From Trichaptum fuscoviolaceum (Eukaryota; Basidiomycota; Agaricomycetes; Hymenochaetales; Trichaptaceae), in assembly GCA_910574455.1 (NCBI GenBank), contig CAJSYZ010000007.1:1116001-1180000 (forward strand): a stretch of 64,000 bases of DNA, given 5' to 3'. Shown piece after piece: positions 27,700 to 36,916 of this stretch. The notes beneath the pieces were generated by a model. The model searched no databases and was not told the origin of the DNA. It saw nothing but the letters and a program-made list of their open reading frames with translations. Each line of letters opens with the position of its first letter. Position 1 is the first letter of the stretch. The position numbers and the translations under genes were made by a program.

Positions 27700-28541
27700 T
27701 AGGATGAAGTGTCTATTCCAAGCAGAGGGGTTAATGGGGCGTTGCCGATGATTCTAAAGCTGGTCTTTTATCAGGTCAAGTGAGACGTCTTCTGTAACAT
27801 TCTGATTGATGCACTAGAGCGCCCATAGACCGCCGGGCTCAGTGGCATGACTCGGACATGATCTATGTGACCGAATTTTCCAAATACAGCCATCCATGCA
27901 TCTTCTACACGCGTAAACAATGGGCGCAGTTGCACAGGACGTGCGGTAGTAATCGATGAACTCGCACAGCTTTGCGCTCAGCAGAAACTATTTATGACTG
28001 TGACAAAGAGAAGCGAGTTGTCCCATAGAACCTTGTGATGAGAAAAACTCACTGAAGCACAGCTTCCGAATATGGAATACAACATCTGTTCCATCTTCGA
28101 ATGGTGATCATCACCGCGAACGGCCTGCAGTGCCACTGCAATGCACAAAAAGCAGTTCGTAATATTCACACTACAAATGAATACATAGGTTGTTCGTAAC
28201 CATAGTATGCACAGCCACAGTCGTAGATGGGAATAATGTTGAAGTCCTACAGATGCAGAATCGAACTGCTGCAAGAAAATGTAAAGCAGAGCCAATGAAG
28301 GATGATTTGATCACAGTTTTTTGCAGTAAAGAGGTTGCCGTGGTCCGAGTCAGTGACTGTGAGTGAAGTGACTGTGAGTGATCAGTGCCAAACTCCAACT
28401 TGAAGAGGCGGGCACGCGGTCCGTGAAAACATTGCCTAATTCAAGTTTAAATAGTAACGCCGCGAAGTTTGTGCCGGAACGTCCGAACTTGCGCGAAGTC
28501 CTGATTTGAATATGATGCTGCCTGCGGTGCTCGCCGTCCAA
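27700..28541 (-). other. Coding-like stretches, possible 5' exons of the membrane gene
   Basis: Minus-strand 28295-28060 reads as a hydrophobic segment (HLRLWLCILWLRTTYVFICS; TNCFLCIAVALQAVRGDDHH). Minus-strand 27960-27780 reads LRPLFTRVEDAWMAVFGKFG and VRVMPLSPAVYGR. Both have the look of real exons, separated by plausible introns, and could be the N-terminal part of the gene at 26151-27687 or a separate upstream gene. No clear start codon was fixed. Confidence 0.35.
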
Positions 28542-29348
28542 GCCAAGTTTCCAATACTACATAGTACACTCAGCCAACTAGTGTTCACAAATCTCCTCAC
28601 GTTATAGCTGTTGTGATATTTGTATAGCCTACCTACATCGTGTTACATTACAACATCAGGGAAACTACTTTCTGCTTATGGCCACTGACGCGTCCTGACG
28701 CGTCCTGATTTGGCTGGCACCTGTCTGAAGGGTCGCTACTTCGTCTGAAAATACACTGATTGCCTTAACTCACTGAAATAAGGAGTGTTTCAGGATGCAA
28801 GCCGTCTCTCAGTACATCAGAGCAAGTCAGGATTTCAGTGCTCTGCCAGTCACGGTGGTGTATTACTACTACTAGTAAGCACAAGCATGCACAGCCTGAG
28901 TTCAAGTCCAATGGTAAGTATAATATATGTTCTTTAAATTAGATATCATCCATGCTCATATACTATCACATCACGGTCCTTCAATTTGTCGTACTTGTGA
29001 GCCACCGTCCAAACAGACACCTAATTGTCCACTTCGCGTACTAAGGGGGCGCCGTACAAGCGTATGTGCGATCCATGACAAGGAAGTACGAGTTGGACAA
29101 GGAGCTGTCATTGCTTCGTGCGCCGCAATACATCGCACTGCAAACATAATCTTGATGTGGTTAGTCGCCTGTCTGATCCTCCACTTGCAAGGGTATTTTT
29201 CGGCAGTTGTAGCTACAGAGTAGAGCTACTGCCAATGTCCTCATAACATGTACAGACATTTCCCTGAGTCCATGTTGCAAATCTAAAGAAACCCATAAGC
29301 ATTGATTATTCAGAAAGAAATCAAACAATTTACACTACAGACAATGCG
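28542..29348. other. Intergenic region
   Basis: No supported gene. Contains a TACTACTACTAG word near 28860-28875 and a duplicated GACGCGTCCT near 28685-28706. The right end is the 3' flank of the membrane gene that ends at 29349. Confidence 0.4.
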
Positions 29349-30810
29349 CTATAACGCTTCCCACATCCCAACACCTGTGAAGACAAGCCCCAAGCTAACA
29401 AGGAAAGTGATGTACGCAGCGCCATGTTTCATTACGCTACGTAAGAGTAGGACAACGAGGATGACACGAATGGTGGTGAGGACAATGAATGCAGATGGAA
29501 GGGCATTCCAGTGAGAATGGATTCGTTCTATACTATGATCTCTGTCCCCCAAAGACAGAAATTCTACAACATCTAAAGGAGGACTTGCCCTTGCACGAGA
29601 TTGATCACTCAGGTGAGCGAAACCGAGAATCAAAGTGATCCCAAGGCTCAGCAGAACACTGTTAATCCGCTGAACAACAGCGATAGATAGTACTGGTACT
29701 TGGTCTCCATAGGCCATTTGAAGGCGAAGGTATCTTTCAAGTGATTTGCGCGCTTTGACACCGTGACGTGCCATCGACATTGAGGCATTCGAGTCCTCGC
29801 CGTTTGTTACCTCTCCGCCCATGACTCTAGAGATAGAGGTATCTTCGAGGTCCAAATCATCAACATCGGGCATGTTCACTCGACTCAACACAACATTTTC
29901 GAGTGAACCTCCATCATCCGATACCGGGAGTCCACGTTCAGCCATATCCAGTCCCGAGTCCAAAACTGATTCGACGCTGGAATATAACGCAAGATGATCG
30001 TAGTCTTCCCCGATTGCCGTACACACTTCAGCCAATGACCACCCAAGGGCCAGGAACCAGAGTATGCCGAACGTACGATCATGGACGTGCATCTGCCCTT
30101 CGCCATGTTTCCCAGGATGTGGACTATCACAGACAGGAGACGAGTGGATGTTGAGTATGTAAAAAGATGTAAGCCGCAGAACCTCTTGCAATGTCACCAA
30201 AAAAGCAGCGAGAATGTATCGTGCCCACAAAGCCACCCAATGTTGAACATGTCGCCTTTCTTGCACGTTTGAGAAAAAAAGTATCGTATAGGAGCTTGAA
30301 TATATAAGGGGGAATGTTCGAGCACGAAGGCAGTGTGAAAAACACCAAAGCGATGCACCTAGAAGGACACTTCTCATTGATTCCGAGAGCGAAGGAGATT
30401 GATGCAATTTGTGAGGCCAGATGACTGCTGGCATTGATGCAAGCACGAAGAAGAAGAGGAGGGATGTGAGAGGGACCAATACATATAGTTTTTTGGTGCG
30501 CAAAAATGCCTCGACTACAAAAATGCATATAATGCAATTAGTCTATACTGATCCGAAATCGAGAATTTTGTAGACAAAGACCTCTCAGCGTTTCTTCATC
30601 GTTGTCCTTAATGTCTCCGTCGCCAAGCCCTTCTTGATCTCCCTCTGCAGTCTCGCCCATCGTGCTCGCAGGCGGTGATCCACCAACTCGCTCTTGTGCA
30701 CCAGGGGTTTGTGGGTTGGCAATGGAGCCATAGTTTTTGACCGAGAGCAAGTCGTCGGCGTTCGATGCGTGCTGCAATGGTAAGCCGCTGGCACTGCCAG
30801 TGGCGTTCAT
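29349..30810 (-). CDS. Unrecognised membrane protein with acidic N-terminus
   Basis: ATG at 30810 (MNATGSASGLPLQHASN). Exon 1 ends after RFRI; a very short intron of about 34 nt (GTATAG..TTGTAG, about 30546-30513) leads to a long exon to the stop at 29349. Visible helices: LYVLVPLTSLLFFFVLASM, SVLLGASLWCFSHCL, YILAAFLVTLQEVLRLTSF, FGILWFLALGWSLAEVCTAI, AVVQRINSVLLSLGITLILG, AFIVLTTIRVILVVLLL, AAYITFLVSLGLVFTGVGMW. A polar loop with many Asp/Ser (about 80 residues) separates the fourth and fifth. Function unknown. The start is directly preceded (30838-31020) by a word-repeat island that would lie in its promoter or 5' UTR. Confidence 0.65.
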
Positions 30811-30837
30811 GATAGCTTCAAGTTGAAAGTGAATCAC

Positions 30838-31025
30838 TTCAAATTCAAGTTGAACGCGTCCGAGTCAGGCTGTGGCACTGGTGGCAGTGACCGTGACGTG
30901 ACTCCGAGTCCGTGCCAACTTGAATGCCAGTGACTGCAACCGCCGTGACACTGGCATCACTGGCATGCCGGTGTCCACTACTAGTAGTACTATTACTAGT
31001 ACTACTACTAGTACTTATCTATGTA
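30838..31025. repeat. Word-repeat island 1
   Basis: Built almost wholly of short self-complementary words: ACTTCAAATTCAAGTTGAA, CCGAGTCAGGC, GGCACTGGTGGCAGTGACCG, GACTCCGAGTCCG, CAACTTGAATGCCAGTGAC, then TACTACTAGTAGTACTATTA and ACTAGTACTACTACTAGTAC. It abuts the start of the membrane gene at 30810. Confidence 0.85.
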
Positions 31026-33240
31026 CTAGTATGTAAATCCAGCACAAATGAACTTAATTCCAACATCTTTCTCACGTCATCGTGCAAAGCAGCGGAGATT
31101 TAGGTCGAAGCAGTGATAATCAGCCACTCGTCGTGTGCATGGTAGGTCACAGGACACCTTGACTTTCAAACATAAGAGCCAGGCAGGAGTGTCAAAGAGC
31201 AGAATGTCCAGGAGTGGTGGTCGTCATTGCAGTCTTTGGTGGAGTCTTTGCGCGAGAGCGGGACTCGTGAGCGCGAGAACGAGTGCGCTTAATGGGCGAC
31301 CTTGACAATGACGAGACTGAGCTTGGCCTAGGCCCAGTCTGTCTAGTCAAACCTTGCAGCATTAGATCTGGCCTAGATCTGCCGCTGATGAGGAAATGCA
31401 TGGCCTGGGCAATTCCCCCAGCAGGACTGTGCACGGTCCTGCTGTTGACAAGGCACCACAGGGAGTGGGTGAGAGGGTCGATTGACTGGTCGCTGCTTGG
31501 ATTCCATTGCTAGACCGAGACTCTTGAGACCTCAGGACGGGGTGGCTCTACTCTTGATGACTTCTTCGGTACTCTGCTTTCTTGGCTGCTGAGAACTGCT
31601 GGAATGGGTCCCTTTCGATCACTGTTATGAGGAGTTAGGATGACAGCGCGTAACAAAAGACAGGTGCACCTACAATTTCGAAGAGGGGCAGCAAGTAGTA
31701 AATGTCGTGCATCACGGGACTTGACACAACGCTCGCCAGGATCTTGTCACTGGCAAGCAAGGGTGTGTTTGACGCTAGCCCAACAGGTCGCATGTATCGT
31801 AGGTCGCTGACAGGCGAATATCAGAAACCCGAGGAACTGTCGTGACGGGCGCGGTAGCAGATGATTAACGAGGTTGCTCAGTGGACGCAAGCTTGGGTGC
31901 ATCGGTATCTGCACCAGGATGGTTGTTGAAGGCTAGATGACAAACTTCCTAGACTGAGGGTGAGATAGGTAACAAGCAAATAAGAGTGTAAATGCTCACA
32001 ATTTCAGAAGTGGTCTGCCACTTAACAGATTGGACTCAGGATCGGACCCAGGACTATGGGTGGCTACTTCCTACACTGCGTCTGATAGTTAGAATGTTAT
32101 TCAAGAACAGTAGAAGAATAAACTAACGTTTTCGGAAGGGGGACTGCCGTCTAAACTAATGGACCCGTGGCGTACACTAACTCTCAGGTTTAGTATGTGA
32201 TCGAAGGTCGAAGAAAAGTACTGCTTACAATGTATTAAAAAGCCTCTACTATACTGGCAATGGGAGCAAACAATGCCAACTCTAATTGCCCCGCGAATCA
32301 GTATCCTTAGGAGTCGTGACGGAGTACATGCTGGCGTGGCGGAGCGTACATTGATGAGTGACACATCGATGGAGGGTTGTCCCGGGTGCATCAGAAGCAA
32401 CACCCCGTGCGCAGAGGAGGCGAATCAGTCGACGAGTAGCACAAAAACTTGGCGGACGTTTTGGGGGTTGGGGTGCTTGAATAGCGATAACTGGGCTGGT
32501 CCGGCCACTGATCGGGTGGCATGCGCGGTGAAAACAGGTGTCGAGGAACAGGTGTTCTTCTATTGAGGTTCAAAGGTTGAATGTAAGGTAGTGTCGAGCA
32601 GACACCACGCGAGTCAAGATAGTGACGAAGCAGAGAGCCTGAATGGCTAGAACGCAATAGGCGAAGTATAAGCGGAGTTGGAGTGGTTGGAGAGCTGTAA
32701 ATTGCTGATGAGTTTGTCATTGCGAAGTTCCTTGGGAGTGATGCGACGTGAGCAAAGAGAAAGGGGAGAATATGCAGCACACACCATGTCAGGTTACCCG
32801 GACGCTGGCATCCCAAGCAATGGCAAGTACTAGCACTTGGCTCGGTAGCTAGTAATATCACTGACATATGGGGTTGTCCTTCGGATGACTTCTCATTGGA
32901 CGAATAAAGATCTCCAAAACAATAAGAAAGAGTTCAGAGGGTATGATCAAAGTGAGGTATCATGAGGGTATCATAAGGCGCAGTGTTGCTGGAGAAATAG
33001 GGGAGCGCATACAGTTACAGGAATGGTTGTTGATACAATATGTCGGTGGTAGTGTTGATACAGTGGCGCTCGGTTGGGGGAAACTGCCTTGGAAAGGCGT
33101 CCTGGGTGTGTAAATAAAACAAATGATTGAGTGAGAAAGAAGCGAGGAATAAAGAAAGCCGGGTTCATTGCGCCACTGTGGATCGGGAAAAGGTGGGGAA
33201 AGCGTCCCGCGTCCTTAATGTGACGTAGGACTAGTTCGAG
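31026..33240. other. Unresolved region, possibly decayed element
   Basis: No gene could be supported. Minus-strand open frames occur at 31434-31192 (Ser/Arg-rich, SRSPIKRTRSRAHESRSRAK), 32403-32101 (Cys-bearing) and 32867-32391 (Pro/Ser-rich). They are in different frames, broken by stops and show no domain. It lies directly beside the LINE remnant, so it could be degenerate mobile-element sequence. Confidence 0.35.
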
Positions 33241-33249
33241 CCTGGGTTG

Positions 33250-34550
33250 ATCACAATGTGAGAGGTTTATTGTTGAGTGACGTTCAGAGTGCTCGGTTCA
33301 GCGTAGGATCGGCACGTAAAGAAGTAGTGGACCGTCTTGGCACTTGGAACAGAGCAGAGAGTCAGTGCACCGAACGCAAGCTAAGAGGGCATTAAGGGGT
33401 GCGTGGCCTGTGTGATAATTGCACACTCGTTCCGACTCCGGTCCTTCAAGTTGTAGATGCCGCGGACTGCTCGGCGGGATGGTGCAGTATAGTCAACGGC
33501 GCCTAAGCTCCTCCAGCTCTTAGACTTGAGCCACACCGTCTTCCAGCGCAGGGAGGATTGGTGTTTCCAGTCCGCAATAAGCCCGGCCGAGCTGGTGGGT
33601 ATGCTTTTAGTGAATCATATGAGGTGTCCGGTATGACTCGACTCGGGAAATTGTGCCGCAACTTTGGCTTCCAAGTCCACTTGCTTGTTAGCGGCCATGT
33701 CTTCGTAGCCCGGGACCCAGTGAATGGTGATAGACAGAGTGGTTCGTTGCTGCTGAATTCGCCGGAGTCCTGTCCAGAACGTTCTGAGTGAGTGTTGGCC
33801 CGGTTGCGCCTTGGGTATGTGGATGGCTGTGATTGCTGCTTGGAAATTGAGAAACAGGGAGACTTGCGTGGCTCGAGGCGTGGCCCGGATGAAGTCAAGG
33901 CTTAGAAGGGCCCTGCATACCTCTGCTTCATATACGGTGTGGTTGCGGGCGGACCCAAGGTGCAGTCGGCGTACGTTCGGGGGTTTGTCTATCAGATGCG
34001 TTACGCGTGAACCTGGCAAAGAAAGAAAAGAAAAAAAGGAAGAAAAAAAAGGTATTAGAACGCAAGGGCTATGGTGAGAAGAAGAAAAAGAAAGAGATAG
34101 AATTTGAGTGTATGTGCCTTCTTGCACCTGTCCTCCCCGTATATCCCTCCTTCCCCCCTTTCCTGCCTCGGACGCCAGTTCCTGTGCCTAATTTATCCAT
34201 ACGCTCCTCTTAGTAGGGGGCTCTTGTCTTTCCTCCTTCCGCGATTGCCACCGCCCCTATGCCCCTTTATACCCTGAACCATCCGTGAACATACACAGTG
34301 ATCCCTTCGTGATTGCTGCTTCTGCTTCATTATTTGCCTCTGCTCTGGATTTGCAACGCGAGTCTAGAGAGAGGTTGAAGCAGGGCTCCGGCCTTGGAGG
34401 GACCAAATTGTCTCGACGGGTCCTGAAGCTCCGGTAACGCGCTCTGCTGCACTTTATAAGCTCTGCAGAATGGCAAATGGAACTGCGAGGTTGACACTGC
34501 GGAATGATGGCGGGGATTTTGGGACCATACATGGGGACAAGGGGCATGCG
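33250..34550 (-). pseudogene. LINE (non-LTR retrotransposon) remnant: RNase H and C-terminal zinc region
   Basis: Read on the minus strand, about 34300-34260 encodes CMFTDGSGYKGA, the first motif of a LINE-type RNase H. About 34030-33650, in a shifted frame, encodes ARNHTVYEAEVCRALL, FQAAITAIHIPKAQPGQHSL and IHWVPGYEDMAANKQVDLEA, the remaining RNase H motifs with their conserved Glu and Asp. Farther on (about 33440-33310) broken frames encode YHTGHAPLNALL, then a CSKC-type zinc cluster and FFTCRSYA, the usual C-terminal end of fungal LINE pol. Frameshifts and stops separate the blocks, and no reverse transcriptase is seen upstream. This is a dead 3' fragment of a Tad/I-like element. Confidence 0.75.
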
Positions 34551-34564
34551 ACATACACCGCGAG

Positions 34565-34665
34565 CGCTACATTACTGATCCACTGGCAATCACTGGCACT
34601 GCCAGTGTCCAGGGGTCGCCAACTTCAAGTTCAGGTTGAATCAGCAATGAATTTGACGGTGAATG
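34565..34665. repeat. Word-repeat island 2 (short)
   Basis: Contains CACTGGCAATCACTGGCACT, GCCAGTGTCC and AACTTCAAGTTCAGGTTGAA: the CACTGGCAGTG and ACTTGAAGTT word classes next to the 5' side of the LINE remnant. Confidence 0.75.
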
Positions 34666-34699
34666 GCCGGAGGCGCTGCCTTGTACAATCGGACCATCA

Positions 34700-35750
34700 C
34701 ATCTCTCCTTGAAGGTTTGGAACTGTGCCGATTAATCCATCGACCTACTGATGTCTTTTAATGGCTACATGAGCTTTTCGATGTTGTGAAAAGATGGATC
34801 CAGTACTAGAGTGCAATATCTCCGCTGTTCATCAACTTTGGGCGCAAACATCGTTTGAACGTGTCTTCGTAGATGGATTCAAAGGACCGGAAAGGCTAGG
34901 TCCATGGGTTCATCCAAAGACGCAATGCTCGCCGACTAGCAGTTTGAATTTTCGCGGAGTGCAAACATATAGGAATCTATGTGCAGCGGTGAACTATGGC
35001 TGAGTTCATGGAGGACTCGGAAATGAAGCGAAGCATACCATGATCATGATGTGCAACAAATTATGTCCGCGATCTAGGGCATCTAGATTACCCAGTAGAC
35101 CAGCAACTTCACAGTTTGCGCAGATGTCCACAGACTCGCAGATAGTAGCGCAATGGAACCTTGTACCAACAATAACCATGAAGCAGCTGTTATTGGATTG
35201 GTTAGCTAGTGCGGTATCTCGATATTAGTGCATGATGTACTGTGCGCATTTTATTCCTTGGTGACAGTGCTGAAGTTCAGCTTGATAGTGGGTCAAGAGT
35301 AGAACAGAACATGTGCAATGCAAATATTGTTCTTCTGTTCTATGAGTAAGTCAGCAAATGGTCTTTGCCGACCTTGAGCCCATCAACAAATATCTTAAAC
35401 CGTACATTGCCTGCTCTTCCTCTCTCAACCAGCGAGAAGCCCTGTTACCCATCGTCTTCCTCTTTATCCTATTTTCTGCAGCTCTTGCATTCCGTGTCGT
35501 CCAGTACTCTAGCTTCATCCACGTCATCGAACCTTTCCTGGGAATTTTGAGCTCTGCAATTTGCATAGAGAGTGCTAGTGTTGATCATGCAGCCTAACTG
35601 ACGTTAATGACGAGCCTTCATCACCGGAAGATGTGCACAGGACGCTCAACCAACTCACTGGACGGCCCGCGCCGAGGCATAAAGGCAACTTTAGGCACTG
35701 ATGCGTATCTCGAGAAGGTTTGGAGCACGTCAGGTTGGACCGATGCCGGA
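34700..35750. other. Unresolved region
   Basis: No supported gene. A plus-strand open frame at 35358-35597 contains a hydrophobic stretch (LLPIVFLFILFSAALAFRV), but no start, partner exons or family could be assigned. Confidence 0.35.
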
Positions 35751-35756
35751 TAGCTT

Positions 35757-35990
35757 CAGCGCTTTACCATGTCACTTTTTCAACTCACTTTTCTCCTTTC
35801 TGACACAGAGCAGGACAAATCAGCTGAATGTACAATCATTAGCTTCTGACTAACTTCACCGAGACTTTATCAGTTTTATAATCTGAGCGCTTTACAATGT
35901 CACTTTGTACTCACTTTACTCCTTTATGATGTAGAGTAGGACATTCAAGCTGCATGTATGATCTGTAGCTCCTCACTGACTTTGTAGAGG
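35757..35990 (+). repeat. Diverged tandem duplication, period about 128 bp
   Basis: Two direct copies start at AGCGCTTTACCATGTCACTT (about 35757) and at GAGCGCTTTACAATGTCACT (about 35885). They share CTCCTTTNTGANNNAGAGNA, CAGCTGAATGTA/AAGCTGCATGTA and an AGCTNCTNACTNACTT-type end. A weaker third similarity (TGTCACTACTCCTTCATCAT) lies near 36052-36072. Confidence 0.7.
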
Positions 35991-35999
35991 AACTACAAG

Positions 36000-36590
36000 T
36001 GTGTTTCCTGTATGACCTTTATCCTTTGTCAATCCTGTTATAGGTATGAAACTGTCACTACTCCTTCATCATTGTAACTGACAATACTTCACTCTATTAG
36101 TGCCGTACATAAGATTCACGCCTCTCTTGCTATCTTATTAAAACCTGAGCCACCACTTTGAATCAGAAGTGAATCAGAACCAGACCCGTCAGGGATGAGC
36201 TTATCGCAGTAAAGGATGCAGGTGTGCGGTGGTTTGGTGGAGGGTATGCAAGTGGTCGGACATGCTCAGATCGCGTTCAGTTACTCGACTGTTAGCTCAT
36301 GCTCTGTAAGACATGTCAAAGCTGTTGCTTGGAAGAGAATTGAAGAAACGTACCACCTAGTATACTGTAGGAGTGCAGCCCTGCAACTTTGACTTCCCGC
36401 TCAAGTTTCCCTGTTTCCCATTACTTATGATGCCAGTGTCCCGAGAGCTAAACGTCGCTGAATTATATTTAAGTCTGATGTGATCGGAAGAGTTAAGGGG
36501 CAGGGGACTTACTACCACTGGCATTCCTGTTGAAATGCCCTTCAAGTTCGGGCTCACAAGACGAGTGAAGGCGGATGATGAGACCACCGT
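36000..36590. other. Intergenic region, no supported gene
   Basis: No coding pattern on either strand; it sits between the tandem duplication and the next word island. Confidence 0.4.
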
Positions 36591-36596
36591 AGTCAT

Positions 36597-36830
36597 TACA
36601 AGTTGCAACTTGAATATCCACAACTTGAAGAATAGATGCGCAACTTGAAGCTGAAAAATGGAAGGGATTATTGGGAAGCTGAACATCAGACTGGGAGCGA
36701 ATTCTGGCAGTCTGTCAGTGGGCTCAGGTTGGCACTGATGGCTGCCACTGCCACTGGCACTCAGGCTCAGGCTGGCAGCCTGAGTGGAGTCCCACGCGCT
36801 CAGCACTCAGGCTGCGCATCTTAAGTGTTA
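36597..36830. repeat. Word-repeat island 3
   Basis: Contains CAAGTTGCAACTTGAATATC, CAACTTGAAG (twice), GGCTCAGGTTGGCACTGATG, GCCACTGCCACTGGCACTCA and GGCTCAGGCTGGCAGCCTGA. It lies just past the 3' end of the 988-codon gene. Confidence 0.85.
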
Positions 36831-36916
36831 GACTTTCGAAGCATTATTTGCCGTCAAAGAACACATAGATGTATTGATCTAGAACATATGCTACTTTGTA
36901 ACATAAATTGAGACTA

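Noticed and set aside
31192..31434. Ser/Arg-rich minus-strand frame as an SR protein
   Set aside because: Short, no RNA-recognition motif, no supporting exons, in a region of decayed sequence.
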